Shown one piece after another: positions 40,419 to 51,643 of a DNA stretch of 64,000 bases; the first letter of the stretch is position 1, and the number at the start of each line of letters is the position of its first letter. Under the pieces are notes generated by a model. The model was not told the origin of the DNA and did not search any database. It saw nothing but the letters and a program-made list of their open reading frames with translations. The position numbers and the translations under genes were made by a program. This DNA comes from Stappia indica (GTDB taxonomy: Bacteria > Pseudomonadota > Alphaproteobacteria > Rhizobiales > Stappiaceae). The stretch is from NCBI RefSeq assembly GCF_009789575.1, contig NZ_CP046908.1:1302001-1366000 (forward strand), in the 5' to 3' direction.

Positions 40419-40988
40419 TCAGGCGGCGAGCACGGTCATGAACTGCGACAGCCATGCCGGATGCGCCGGCCAGGCCGGTGCCGTCACCAGCTTGCCGTCG
40501 GTCACCGCGCCGTCGATGGCGATGTCCGCATAGGTGCCGCCGGCCAGTTCCACCTCCGGGCGGCAGGCCGGATAGGCAGAGACGGTCCGCCCCTCGATCA
40601 CCCGCGCAGCCGCCAGCAGCTGCGCCCCGTGGCAGATCGCGGCGACCGGCTTGCCCGCCTCGAAGAAATGCTTCACCGCGGCGATCACCTCCGCATCCAG
40701 CCGCAGATATTCCGGCGCCCGGCCGCCGGGGATCACCAGCGCGTCGTAGTCGGCCGGATCGATGTCGGCGAACGTCGCATTGAGAGCGAAGTTGTGCCCG
40801 CGCTTCTCGCTGTAGGTCTGGTCGCCCTCGAAATCGTGGATCGAGGTCGCGACCGTCTGTCCCGCCTTCTTGCCCGGGCACACCGCATGCACCTGGTGCC
40901 CGACGGCAAGCAGCGTCTGGAACGGCACCATCGTCTCGTAGTCTTCGGTGAAATCGCCGGTGATCATCAGGATCTTCTTCGCGGCCAT
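40419..40988 (-). CDS. DJ-1/PfpI family protein
   Basis: A 189-residue class I glutamine amidotransferase-like protein of the DJ-1/PfpI type. The nucleophile elbow is AICHGAQLL, and the opening [23 protein letters not shown] is typical. The Glu of the conserved TEDYE and the Cys form the active site. Members include proteases, glyoxalases and deglycases; the exact role cannot be told from sequence. ATG 40988 with GGGAGG upstream. Confidence 0.88.
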   Translation of the reverse strand: MAAKKILMITGDFTEDYETMVPFQTLLAVGHQVHAVCPGKKAGQTVATSIHDFEGDQTYSEKRGHNFALNATFADIDPADYDALVIPGGRAPEYLRLDAEVIAAVKHFFEAGKPVAAICHGAQLLAAARVIEGRTVSAYPACRPEVELAGGTYADIAIDGAVTDGKLVTAPAWPAHPAWLSQFMTVLAA

Positions 40989-41172
40989 GCTGCAGTCCTC
41001 CCTTGCACTACGACACCGGCAACGGATATTCCGCAGGGGCGAAGCGCCGTCCCGGTGGGCCTTTCAGGCCGCGCGAACCCTAGCAAGCCCGCACGGGCAG
41101 CGGGTATTAGGTCGCTACTACAGGTGCTGGGAAGGCGAGCGCGCCGCGGCCCGGGCAGGAGACGGCCGGCGA

Positions 41173-42033
41173 TCAGCGCAAGGGCGGCCCGTAGAGCCAC
41201 TGCACGCCGGAAATGTCCGCCGCCTGAAGGCCCTGGAAGACCTCGCTATACTTGAAATGCATGATCGACAGGCCCTTCAGGTGATGGTCCAGGCCGATCG
41301 CGTGGCCGATCTCATGCGCGAAGGTGTAGCGCAGGTCATAGGCCGCAAGATTGCCGTCGAAGCCGATCTTCCAGTCGTGCCTAGGGTTGAGGCAGATGGC
41401 CGAGCGGGTGATCGGCGCAACCCGAGCGGCAACCGGCACCGTCCTTGCGCCCTCTCCCGTTCCCGCAATCGGCAGGCTCAGACCCCGCCCGTCGGAGCCG
41501 CCGGCCTCCATCACGCCGGCCGCATCCTCGCGCGCGAAATCCACATTGGTGAAGGCGAAGCCGCGCGGCATCGCCTGGGCGCCGAGCAGGATGTTCGCGG
41601 CGTCTGCGTCCGCAATCTCCTCGAACACGAGCCCGCTCACCTCGCTCCACATGCGAAAGGCCGCCGCAGCTTCTGCGCGGATCGCCTCCGCCGTCGCGCC
41701 GGTGGCCTCCACCAGGCGATCGAGGCTCTGCATCTGGCGGCAGTTGCGCGCATCGGGACGGCTGACCGGCCCGTCGGCAAAGGCATAGGTCACCCGCGCC
41801 GGAGTTCCCACCCGCGGCTCGCCCCACTTGAGGATCGATCCTTCGAGCCTGAGCGGTGTGAACAGGCGCGCCAGCGGCAGCCGTGTCTTGGTACGAGGGG
41901 CGGCTTGCTGAAGCGTCCTGGCGCCCAGTGCCGGGGCCTGCGGGCCGGCCGCCAGCGCTGCCGGTGCCGGCAGCGCCACGACGGCTGCAAGCAGCAAGGC
42001 GAGAACGGAGGAGGAGATCGTCGCGTAGGTCAA
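41173..42033 (-). CDS. Matrixin-type secreted zinc metalloprotease
   Basis: A 286-residue protein whose first ~28 residues are a signal peptide (MTYATISSSVLALLLAAVVALPAPAALA; TTG start at 42033, the only useful start in the frame). The zinc motif HEIGHAIGLDH spans residues 240-250, with a downstream SIMHFKYSEV that resembles the Met-turn of metzincins. A helix of the catalytic domain is AAFRMWSEVSGLVFEEI. Such enzymes cut proteins outside the cytoplasm. The TTG start lowers confidence in the precise N-terminus, not in the family. Confidence 0.85.
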   Translation of the reverse strand: MTYATISSSVLALLLAAVVALPAPAALAAGPQAPALGARTLQQAAPRTKTRLPLARLFTPLRLEGSILKWGEPRVGTPARVTYAFADGPVSRPDARNCRQMQSLDRLVEATGATAEAIRAEAAAAFRMWSEVSGLVFEEIADADAANILLGAQAMPRGFAFTNVDFAREDAAGVMEAGGSDGRGLSLPIAGTGEGARTVPVAARVAPITRSAICLNPRHDWKIGFDGNLAAYDLRYTFAHEIGHAIGLDHHLKGLSIMHFKYSEVFQGLQAADISGVQWLYGPPLR

Positions 42034-42522
42034 AGCGAGCCGGACCCGTGAACCGGAGTTTCACCGAAGATCATGCAGCGGGTCCTCGCTCTCGCTGGCC
42101 GGCTTCGCGCCGGGCCTCATCCAGTGCGGGATGTCGGGACCGTCAATCTGCAGGCCGGGACCCTAGCGCAAACTTGCCCTGCGCCGAATCCGTGTTTCCC
42201 CGAAGCACCCCGGAACACCCTGGTCAGTATTGACAGCCTGCGCCCGTTTCCCCTGCGTCGGCAAGGCCCGGACGCCCCCTGCGGCGGATCGTCGTCCCTC
42301 CGTGTCTTTTCTGCAACGCCTCTCGTTTCCGTCGGGTCTCATGCCGGTCTGTCGTGCAGATGTCCCCAGCACGGCCGTTCGAAGGCCGCCATTTTCCCTT
42401 GACGCGAAGGGGCATCCGCGCGAGTGTGCCCGCCGAACCGTACCGTACGGTACTGAAATCTCCTCAGGCGTTTTTTCCAGCTCCTGCCGGGCCCGCCTGC
42501 CACCCGAACCTGCATCGCCCCT
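42034..42522. other. 489-bp intergenic region before tetR-ilvC
   Basis: Short open frames here are not protein-like (Pro/Arg/Cys-rich). The palindrome at 42440-42453 is the only clear element; a possible -35 (TTGACG, near 42399-42404) precedes it but the -10 is not convincing. Confidence 0.5.
42440..42453. promoter_or_regulatory. Palindrome upstream of tetR (operator candidate)
   Basis: GTACCGTACGGTAC is a perfect 14-bp palindrome 70 bp before the tetR start, the usual spot for an autoregulatory TetR operator. Confidence 0.55.
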
Positions 42523-43176
42523 ATGCCCCCCGTCCCCGACAGCGATTTCACGCCGCGCCAGAACGAGGTCCTCGCCTCGGCCCTGCGCCTTGTCGTCGAC
42601 GGCGGCGAGAAGGCGCTGACCACATCGGCGGTGGCGCGCGCGGCGAACTGCTCCAAGGAAAGCCTCTATCGCTGGTTCGGCGACCGCGACGGCCTGCTCG
42701 CCGCCATCGTCGCGCACCAGGCGGCCAAGGTCCGGGTGCCGAGCGAGAGCGCCGGCGCGCTCGACCTTGCCGAGTTCCGCGGCCGCCTCGCCACCTTTGC
42801 CGAGGACCTGCTGACCGTGCTCGCCGGGGACACCTCGCTGGCGCTCAACCGGATCGCCATCGCCCATGCCAGCCGGCACGGCGCGCCGCTCGGCCGCCTG
42901 CTGCTGGAGCGCGGCCGCGAGCGCATCGCCACCCGCGCCCGCACCCTGCTGGAGGCCGGACGCGACCAGGGTCACATCGACTTCCAGGACGCGACGGAGG
43001 CCTACCGCACCCTTTACGGCCTGATCATCCGCGATGCCCACGGCCGCTGGCTGCTCGGCCAGCCTCCGCTCGAGGAGGATGCCGACTTCGCCGGTCAGGC
43101 GCGCCGCGCCGTCGACCAGTTCATTGCCCTTCATCCGCCCCTGCCGCGCAACAGCGTGCGGCCGGGACGGAGCTGA
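42523..43176 (+). CDS. TetR/AcrR family transcriptional regulator next to ilvC
   Basis: A 217-residue TetR-type protein with HTH in residues about 13-60: ASALRLVVDGGEKALTTSAVARAANCSKESLYRWFGDRDGLLAAIVA. The C-terminal ligand domain is of the AefR-like type (LGRLLLERGRERI ... RTLYGLIIRDAHGRWLLGQ). It lies immediately upstream of ilvC in the same direction; this arrangement recurs in alphaproteobacteria, as far as I recall, but the target is not established. Position suggests that it controls itself via 42440-42453, and possibly ilvC. Confidence 0.87.
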   Translation: MPPVPDSDFTPRQNEVLASALRLVVDGGEKALTTSAVARAANCSKESLYRWFGDRDGLLAAIVAHQAAKVRVPSESAGALDLAEFRGRLATFAEDLLTVLAGDTSLALNRIAIAHASRHGAPLGRLLLERGRERIATRARTLLEAGRDQGHIDFQDATEAYRTLYGLIIRDAHGRWLLGQPPLEEDADFAGQARRAVDQFIALHPPLPRNSVRPGRS

Positions 43177-44250
<1,074 letters not shown>

Positions 44251-44287
44251 TCCGCACGCGCGTTCCCGCGCGTTCTGAGAAAAACGG

Positions 44288-44318
44288 AAACGGCCCGCAC
44301 CCGCGGGCCGTTTTCTTT
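44288..44318 (+). terminator. Rho-independent terminator of ilvC
   Basis: CGGCCCGC, loop ACCC, GCGGGCCG, extended by AAA/TTT, followed by TTTTCTTTT. It is 37 bp after the ilvC stop. Confidence 0.88.
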
Positions 44319-44370
44319 TGCGGCCGGCGGCGCTACTACAGGCGCCGATAACACCCGCCAGGAGCCGGAC

Positions 44371-44895
44371 ATGACCGCATCCGCAAGACCCGAGATCGTG
44401 CTGATCGCCGCCGTCGGCGAGAACGACGTCATCGGTGCGGACGGCGACATGCCCTGGAAGCTCTCCACCGACCTGAAGCATTTCAAGCGCCTCACCCTCG
44501 GCCATCCGGTCGTCATGGGCCGCAAGACCTTCGAGTCCATCGGCCGCCCCCTGCCCGGCCGCCGCAACATCGTCGTCACCCGCGATGCCGGCTGGGCGCA
44601 TGAGGGCGTGGCCCGCGCCGCCTCGCTCGACGAGGCCTTCGCGCTTGCCGGCGAGACCGGCGGCGATGCAGTGATGGTCATCGGCGGCGGCACGATCTAC
44701 GCGGCCGCACTGCCGCTGGCGGACCGGCTGGAGATCACCCGGGTGCATGCATCGCCCGTCGGCGATACCCTGTTCCCGAAGATCGATCCGCAGGAGTGGC
44801 GGGAAGTCGCGCGCGAAACGCCGCCGCGCGGCGAGAAGGACACGGCCGACGTCACCTTCCTGACCTATCGCCGCTGTGCACAGGCGCCGCGCTGA
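44371..44895 (+). CDS. folA: Dihydrofolate reductase
   Basis: A 174-residue enzyme reducing dihydrofolate with NADPH. ATG 44371 has AGGAGC upstream. Motifs: VIGADGDMPWKLSTDLKHFKRLT (with the catalytic acid in DMPWK), VVMGRKTFESIG, RNIVVTRD and VIGGGTIYAAALPLADRLEITRVHA. In related genomes thyA often lies just upstream and hflK just downstream; here neither is adjacent. Confidence 0.95.
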   Translation: MTASARPEIVLIAAVGENDVIGADGDMPWKLSTDLKHFKRLTLGHPVVMGRKTFESIGRPLPGRRNIVVTRDAGWAHEGVARAASLDEAFALAGETGGDAVMVIGGGTIYAAALPLADRLEITRVHASPVGDTLFPKIDPQEWREVARETPPRGEKDTADVTFLTYRRCAQAPR

Positions 44896-45014
44896 AACAA
44901 CTGTTTGTCGCCTCGGGCCTTTCGCCCGCCGGCCCAATTTCCTAGGATCGCTGTCCAAAGCGGGGCGGGGCCGGTGTCCTCGCCGCCGCCCGTCCCATAG
45001 CCGGAGGTTTTTCC

Positions 45015-46124
<1,110 letters not shown>

Positions 46125-46129
46125 TCAAG

Positions 46130-46160
46130 GCGGGCCGGGAGGCGCTGCGTCCCGGCCCGC
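46130..46160 (+). terminator. Hairpin after the class III ADH gene
   Basis: GCGGGCCGGGA and TCCCGGCCCGC with a 9-base loop, 6 bp after the stop. No T run, so terminator function is likely but not certain. Confidence 0.55.
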
Positions 46161-46221
46161 GCCACGCCCCGCATGCGGGGCCGGCCGACCTGCGGCCAGG
46201 ACACAACAACCGGGGGGACCG

Positions 46222-46632
46222 ATGAGCGAGACCGAGACCATGTGGGCCGAGCCCCGCGACGGCGACACCATCGGCGGGCGCATCCGCCGCGCACGCGAGG
46301 CGGCGAACTTCTCCGCCGCGCAGCTCGCCCGGCGCATCGGCGTCAAGACCGCGACCGTCAGCGCCTGGGAAAGCGGCCGCTCCGAGCCCCGCGCCAACCG
46401 GCTGACCATGCTGGCCGGCTTTCTCGGCGTCAGCCCCACCTGGCTGCTCTACGGCCTCGGCGATGCTCCGGCCGAGACCCCGCTGGCGAGCGAGATGGCG
46501 CTGATCGCCTCGAGCCTCAAGCTGCTGCGCGAGACGCACGAGCGCACCGGCGAGGCGCTCGTCCGGCTGGAGGCGCAGGTCGAGCAGATCGGCCGGCTGA
46601 TCGGCAAGGACGCGCAGGGCCCCGGCGCGTGA
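46222..46632 (+). CDS. XRE family transcriptional regulator
   Basis: A 136-residue regulator. GGGGGGA precedes ATG 46222. Residues about 20-75 are a Cro/CI helix-turn-helix (IRRAREAANFSAAQLARRIGVKTATVSAWESGRSEPRANRLTMLAGFL), then VSPTWLLYG and a C-terminal helix rich in Leu/Glu (LKLLRETHERTGEALVRLEAQVEQI), probably for dimerisation. It overlaps the start of the following acetyltransferase gene region, and its target may be the local formaldehyde genes. Confidence 0.85.
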   Translation: MSETETMWAEPRDGDTIGGRIRRAREAANFSAAQLARRIGVKTATVSAWESGRSEPRANRLTMLAGFLGVSPTWLLYGLGDAPAETPLASEMALIASSLKLLRETHERTGEALVRLEAQVEQIGRLIGKDAQGPGA

Positions 46633-46640
46633 GCGCAGCC

Positions 46641-47180
46641 ATGACCGCCCCCACGCTCGATACCGCCCCCGATCTTCCGGCACATCCCGGCAGGCCTCCC
46701 CTTTCCGCGATCTGGGCGGAGATGGACGAGCTGTCGCCGCGCCAGCTGCACGCCGTGCTGCGCCTGCGGGTCGATGTCTTCGTGGTCGAGCAGGCCTGCG
46801 CCTATCGGGAGATCGACGGCCGCGATCCCGCCGCCCGTCATCTTCTGGTCACCGCTTCCGGCGAGGGCGGCACCAGCGAAATGGAGCTTGCCGCCTGCCT
46901 GCGCCTGCTGCGGCCGGAAGCGCCCGGCGCGCCGCTGCGCATCGGCCGCATCGTCGTTGCGCCAGACTGGCGCGGCACGGGCCTTGGCGACTATCTGATG
47001 CGCGCAGCCCTTGTCGAGGCGCAGCGCATCGCGCCAGACTGTCCGCAGGCCCTGTCGGCGCAGGCGCATCTGACCGCCTTCTATTCGGGCCACGGCTTCG
47101 TGCCCGTATCCGAGACCTATCTGGAAGACGGGATCCCGCATGTCGACATGCTGCGCGATCCCGCTTGCCAACACACCTGA
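46641..47180 (+). CDS. GNAT family N-acetyltransferase (ElaA-like)
   Basis: A 179-residue GNAT protein. I take ATG 46641; a GTG at 46629 overlapping the previous stop is an alternative. The ElaA family start ELSPRQLHAVLRLRVDVFVVEQACAYREIDGRD is clear, and the acetyl-CoA loop is RIVVAPDWRGTGLGDYLM. The substrate is unknown. It sits between the XRE gene and S-formylglutathione hydrolase and may be cotranscribed. Confidence 0.85.
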   Translation: MTAPTLDTAPDLPAHPGRPPLSAIWAEMDELSPRQLHAVLRLRVDVFVVEQACAYREIDGRDPAARHLLVTASGEGGTSEMELAACLRLLRPEAPGAPLRIGRIVVAPDWRGTGLGDYLMRAALVEAQRIAPDCPQALSAQAHLTAFYSGHGFVPVSETYLEDGIPHVDMLRDPACQHT

Positions 47181-47206
47181 TCCCCTCCCCCATCACGCGA
47201 AAGCCG

Positions 47207-48055
47207 ATGCCCATGCCCCTCGACCTCATCTCCTCCGCTCGCGCCTTCGGCGGCGAGCAGCGCGTCTATCGACATGCCTCCGCCGCCACCGGCACGGACA
47301 TGGAATTCGCCGCCTTCCTGCCGGCCGAGGCCCTGCGCGGCGAGGCCTGCCCCACCCTTTTCTATCTCTCCGGCCTCACCTGCACCTGGGAGAATGCCAC
47401 CACCAAGGCCGGCTACCAGCGTCTTGCCGCCGAATACGGGCTGATCCTCATCGCCCCTGACACCAGCCCGCGCGGCGAGGGCGTCGCCAATGACGCCGCC
47501 TACGATCTCGGCCAGGGCGCCGGCTTCTATGTCGATGCGACTGAGGCTCCCTGGGCGCCCCATTTCGCGATGGAAAGCTACGTCGCGCGCGAGCTCTTCG
47601 ACCTCGTCGCGGCCGAGTTGCCCGTGTGGGAAGGCACCGTCGGCATCACCGGCCACTCGATGGGCGGCCACGGCGCCTTGACCCTTGCGATGAAGCATCC
47701 CGACCGCTTCCGCTCGGTCTCGGCCTTCGCTCCCATCGTCAATCCGCTCGAGTGCCCCTGGGGCGAGAAGGCCTTCACCGCCTATCTCGGCGCCGATCGC
47801 ACGGCCTGGGCCGCCCACGATGCCTGCCACCTGGTGAAGCAGGCCGGCTGGTCCGGCGACATCCTGATCGACCAGGGCACCGCCGACGGTTTCCTCGACG
47901 AGCAGCTCAAGCCCTGGAATTTCGAGCGGGCCTGCCGCGAGGCCGGCGTCGACCTCACCTTGCGCATGCAGGGCGGCTACGACCACTCCTACTATTTCAT
48001 TTCCACCTTCCTCGCCGACCATGTCGCCTGGCATGCGGCACGCCTGACCGGCTGA
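47207..48055 (+). CDS. fghA: S-formylglutathione hydrolase
   Basis: A 282-residue serine esterase of the alpha/beta hydrolase fold, releasing formate and glutathione. The nucleophile is in GHSMGGHGALTLAM, with His in GGYDHSYYFISTFLADH; SGLTCTWENATTKAG near the N-terminus and APDTSPRG are family hallmarks. Start ATG 47207 or 47213 cannot be separated. Completes the class III ADH pathway. Confidence 0.95.
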   Translation: MPMPLDLISSARAFGGEQRVYRHASAATGTDMEFAAFLPAEALRGEACPTLFYLSGLTCTWENATTKAGYQRLAAEYGLILIAPDTSPRGEGVANDAAYDLGQGAGFYVDATEAPWAPHFAMESYVARELFDLVAAELPVWEGTVGITGHSMGGHGALTLAMKHPDRFRSVSAFAPIVNPLECPWGEKAFTAYLGADRTAWAAHDACHLVKQAGWSGDILIDQGTADGFLDEQLKPWNFERACREAGVDLTLRMQGGYDHSYYFISTFLADHVAWHAARLTG

Positions 48056-48066
48056 GGGCGGATGCG

Positions 48067-49317
48067 GTGAGCGACTACGACGTCATCGTCATCGGTGCCG
48101 GCGCGGCCGGACTTGCAGCCGGCGAACGCCTCGCCGCCAGCGGGCTGAGCTTTGCCGTGCTGGAAGCCAAGGAGCGGGTCGGCGGACGCGCCTGGACGGA
48201 CCGGCATGTCTTCGGCGGCATCCCCTTCGACCGGGGCTGCCACTGGCTGCACAGCGCCTCGCGCAATCCCTTCCGCGAGGCGGCCGACCGGCTCGGCATG
48301 CGCTACATGGTGCGTGCCACCCGGCGCTCCGCCGATCTCTTCCTCGGCACGCAGAAGGCCGACGAGCAGACGGCGCGCGAGGCCTGGAACGCCGTCGAAC
48401 AGGCCTTCGAGGCGGCCGCTGCTGCGCCCAGTGAGCCCGACCGGCCGGCGATTGCGGGCTGCGACACGTCAGGCCCCTGGTGGCGGCTTGCCCGTCACTG
48501 GCTGACGCTGCTCTCCGCGCTGCCGCCGGAGCGGATTTCGGCCGTCGATCTCGCGGCCTATGCGGACACCTACGAGAACTGGCCGGTCTCCGACGGCTAC
48601 GGCGCGCTGGTCGCCCGCACCTCGGCGCATGTGCCCGTGCATCTCGGCGTCGCGGTGCGTAGCATCGACACGCGCGAGGCGCTCATCCGGGTCGAGACCA
48701 GCCGCGGCACCTTGCGGGCGCGCCATGTCATCCTCACCGTTTCCACCAATGTGATCGCCAGCGGCGCGATCCGCTTCCTGCCCGCCCTGCCGGCGGAGAT
48801 CGCGGACGCGGCCGCCGGATGCCCGACCGGCCTTGCCGAGAAGGTCGCCTTCCTGCTCGATGCCCCGCTGGCTGAGTTCGGCGAGAACGTCTATGTCGAC
48901 ACGCTCGATCCCGACCGGCCGGATCGCCCGCCGGTGAACTTCGTCGCCAACCATCTCGGCTGGCCGCTCGTCGTCGGCCAGCTCTGCGGCGAAACGGCAG
49001 AGGCGTTGGAGCGCGAGGGCGAGGCGGCCATGACCGCCTTTGCCCTGGAGGCGCTGAAAGACATGCTCGGCAGCGGTATCGCCCGGCGGGTCCGCGGCGC
49101 AACCGCCACCCATTGGGGATCCGACCCGCATGTGCTCGGCGCCTATTCCTGCGCCCTGCCCGGCCATGCGGGCGCGCGCGCAGTGCTGCGCCGCCCGGTC
49201 GGCGACCGGCTTTTCATCGCCGGGGAAGCGGTCTCGGAAGCCGCATTTTCCACCGCCCACGGCGCCCGCGAGACCGGTCTTGCGGCAGCCGCGCAGGTGA
49301 TTGCGGCGCAGCCGTAA
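48067..49317 (+). CDS. FAD-dependent amine oxidase-like protein
   Basis: A 416-residue flavoprotein. The start is GTG 48067 with GAGGGCGGA before it. FAD loop VIVIGAGAAGLAAGERLA, then the second motif VLEAKERVGGRAWTDR and the C-terminal RLFIAGEAVSEAAFSTAHGARETGLAAA. The middle looks like the flavin-containing amine oxidoreductase group, which oxidises amines or polyenes. The substrate is unknown. It follows S-formylglutathione hydrolase by 11 bp. Confidence 0.88.
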   Translation: MSDYDVIVIGAGAAGLAAGERLAASGLSFAVLEAKERVGGRAWTDRHVFGGIPFDRGCHWLHSASRNPFREAADRLGMRYMVRATRRSADLFLGTQKADEQTAREAWNAVEQAFEAAAAAPSEPDRPAIAGCDTSGPWWRLARHWLTLLSALPPERISAVDLAAYADTYENWPVSDGYGALVARTSAHVPVHLGVAVRSIDTREALIRVETSRGTLRARHVILTVSTNVIASGAIRFLPALPAEIADAAAGCPTGLAEKVAFLLDAPLAEFGENVYVDTLDPDRPDRPPVNFVANHLGWPLVVGQLCGETAEALEREGEAAMTAFALEALKDMLGSGIARRVRGATATHWGSDPHVLGAYSCALPGHAGARAVLRRPVGDRLFIAGEAVSEAAFSTAHGARETGLAAAAQVIAAQP

Positions 49318-49436
49318 ACCATCCGAGCGCCAATTCGTCACCGGCGACGGCGGAACGGCTGATTTCCGCCGCGCGCGCATTGACATCGCTTGGGCGCGTC
49401 GCCAATTCGAAGGGGTGGTGCAGACACCGGCTTTCG

Positions 49437-49465
49437 TTGAAAGGCGGGGGCAATCTCCCTATAAC
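49437..49465 (+). promoter_or_regulatory. Promoter of hflK
   Basis: TTGAAA (49437-49442), 17 bp, TATAAC (49460-49465), 77 bp before hflK. The CCCTATAAC tail also has some resemblance to heat-shock-type alphaproteobacterial promoters, which would fit hflKC, but sigma70 is enough. Confidence 0.6.
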
Positions 49466-49541
49466 CCGACAAGGCCCGCGTGGCGTGTCGACGAACAACC
49501 GGAAACGGCACCGTGCCGTTTCCCCAGTGAAGGATGTCTTG

Positions 49542-50711
49542 ATGCCTTGGAGCAACCAGAACGGTGGCGGCGGCTGGAAGGGCGGCGGGGGCGGTGGCCC
49601 CTGGGGCGGTTCCGGCGGTGGCGGCCCTTGGGGGGGCGGCCCGCAGCGTGGCGGCGGTGGAGGCGGTAACCCGCCGGACCTGGAAGAACTGCTCAAACGC
49701 AGCCAGAACACGCTGAAAACCGTGCTGCCCGGCGGCGGCAATCTCGGCTTCAAGGGCATCCTGCTGGCGCTGATCATCGCAGCCGGCATCTGGCTCGCAA
49801 CCGGGTTTTACCGGGTCGATCAAGGACAGGTCGGCGTCGAACTGGTCTTCGGCGAGGTCGCGGGACAGACGTCTCCGGGCCTGAACTACAACTGGCCCTA
49901 TCCGGTCGGCAGCGTCTATACGCCTGAAGTCCTGCGCATTCGCGAGCTCACCGTGGGCCTGCGCGAAAGCGTCAGCGGCACCCGCGTAACCAGCCAGGAC
50001 GTCGTCGAGGAAAGCCTGATGCTGACTGGCGACGAGAACATCGTCGATGTCGATTTCAAGGTGCAGTGGCGCATCCGCAATACGCCGGAAGGCGTGTCCA
50101 ACTTCCTGTTCAACATCCAGGATCCGGACGGCACGGTGAAGGCCGTCGCCGAGAGCGCCATGCGCGAGGTCGTCGGCGAGAGCAACGTCGACGCCATTCT
50201 CGGTGAGAACCGCACCCCGATCCAGGTCGCCGTGCAGGAGCTGATGCAGACCGCGCTGGACAGCTACGGCGCCGGCGTCGAGGTCACCGAAGTGCAGATG
50301 CAGAAGGTCGATCCGCCGCAGCAGGTCATCGAGGCCTTCCGCGACGTGCAGGCCGCGCGTGCCGACCAGGAGCGCATCCAGAACGAGGCCCAGGCTTACG
50401 CCAACCGCGTCGTGCCGGAAGCCCGAGGCGAGTCCGCCCGCATCCTCGAAGCCGCCAATGCCTATCGCGAGCAGACGGTCGCCGAGGCCAACGGTCAGGC
50501 CCAGCGCTTCGTGAAGATCCTGGACGAGTACCAGAAGGCTCCGGACGTGACCCGCGAGCGTCTCTACCTGGAGACCCTCGAGCAGGTGCTCGGCCGCAAT
50601 ACCAAGATCATCATCGACGAGAGCGCCAGCGGCTCGGGTGTCGTGCCCTACCTGCCGCTCGACCAGCTCAACCGAAACCAGGGCGCCGCCCGTAGCGGAG
50701 GCAACCAGTGA
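49542..50711 (+). CDS. hflK: FtsH protease activity modulator HflK
   Basis: A 389-residue SPFH/prohibitin-type membrane protein that with HflC forms a complex modulating the FtsH protease. The first ~60 residues are Gly- and Trp-rich (MPWSNQNGGGGWKGGG), typical of HflK, then a single transmembrane helix (GILLALIIAAGIWLATGFY) and the SPFH domain with VDQGQVGVELVFGEV, DVVEESLMLTGDENIVDVDFKVQWRI and the coiled-coil tail RADQERIQNEAQAYANRVVPEARGE. ATG 49542. The stop overlaps hflC. Confidence 0.95.
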   Translation: MPWSNQNGGGGWKGGGGGGPWGGSGGGGPWGGGPQRGGGGGGNPPDLEELLKRSQNTLKTVLPGGGNLGFKGILLALIIAAGIWLATGFYRVDQGQVGVELVFGEVAGQTSPGLNYNWPYPVGSVYTPEVLRIRELTVGLRESVSGTRVTSQDVVEESLMLTGDENIVDVDFKVQWRIRNTPEGVSNFLFNIQDPDGTVKAVAESAMREVVGESNVDAILGENRTPIQVAVQELMQTALDSYGAGVEVTEVQMQKVDPPQQVIEAFRDVQAARADQERIQNEAQAYANRVVPEARGESARILEAANAYREQTVAEANGQAQRFVKILDEYQKAPDVTRERLYLETLEQVLGRNTKIIIDESASGSGVVPYLPLDQLNRNQGAARSGGNQ

Positions 50712-51643
50712 TGAAAAACGGTCTTTTCGGGATCGGCGGCATCCTCGTCGCCGCAGCCGCCCTCGTCTTCTATCTGTCGGTCTTCATCGTCAACCCGGCC
50801 CAGCAGGTGCTGGTGCTGCAGTTCGGCGAGATCAAGCGGGCAGAGCAGGAACCGGGATTGAAGTTCAAGATCCCCTTCGTCCAGAACGTGGTCTATTTCG
50901 ACAAGCGCGTGCTTGATCTGAACATGCCGCTCATCGAGCCGATCCTGTCGGACAAGAAGCGCCTGGTCGTCGACGCCTTCGCCCGCTATCGCATCACCGA
51001 TCCGGTGCTGTTCTACCAGACGGTGAACAATATCGGCGAAGCGAACCAGCGCCTGTCCACCTTCCTGCAGTCGAGCCTTCGTTCGGTGCTCGCACGCGCC
51101 ACCTTCGTGCAGATGGTGCGTGACGACCGTTCCGGCCTGATGGACCAGATCCGACAGGACGTCGCCTCGCGCGCCGCCCCCATCGGCATCGAGGTGGTGG
51201 ACGTGAAGATCCGCCGGGCCGACCTGCCGCAGACCAACTCCGACGCGGTGTTCCGCCGCATGCAGACGGAGCGTCAGCGCGAGGCGACCGAGATCCGCGC
51301 GCAAGGTGCCGAGCAGGCGCAGCGCATCCGCTCGCGTGCCGAGCGCGATTCCACCGTCATCGTCGCCGAGGCCAATCGCGACGCCGAGGTGATCCGCGGT
51401 GACGGCGATGCCGAGCGGAACCGGATCTTTGCCGACGCCTATACCCGCGATCCGGAGTTCTTCAGCTTCTATCGCTCGATGCAGGCGTATGCGGAAGGTC
51501 TCAAGGCCGGCGACACCTCCATGGTCCTGTCGCCGACTTCCGAGTTCTTCCGCTACTTCCGCGATCCCAGCGGCACTCCGCGCGCGCCGGCGCCCGCCGC
51601 CTCCGGCGACGCGCCCGTCGCCCGGGGTCCGCTCGCCCAGTGA
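50711..51643 (+). CDS. hflC: FtsH protease activity modulator HflC
   Basis: A 310-residue partner of HflK. The start is ATG 50711, overlapping the hflK stop (TGATG). An N-terminal transmembrane helix (GIGGILVAAAALVFYLSVFIV) is followed by SPFH sequence (QQVLVLQFGEIKRAEQEPG) and a coiled-coil with RMQTERQREATEIRAQGAEQAQRI. The C-terminal Pro/Ala tail is common. It ends with TGA overlapped by the DUF2065 GTG start. Confidence 0.95.
   Translation: MKNGLFGIGGILVAAAALVFYLSVFIVNPAQQVLVLQFGEIKRAEQEPGLKFKIPFVQNVVYFDKRVLDLNMPLIEPILSDKKRLVVDAFARYRITDPVLFYQTVNNIGEANQRLSTFLQSSLRSVLARATFVQMVRDDRSGLMDQIRQDVASRAAPIGIEVVDVKIRRADLPQTNSDAVFRRMQTERQREATEIRAQGAEQAQRIRSRAERDSTVIVAEANRDAEVIRGDGDAERNRIFADAYTRDPEFFSFYRSMQAYAEGLKAGDTSMVLSPTSEFFRYFRDPSGTPRAPAPAASGDAPVARGPLAQ

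Noticed and set aside
42073-42402. Possible small gene in the 489-bp gap before tetR
   Set aside because: Pro/Arg/Cys-rich product without ribosome site or known features.
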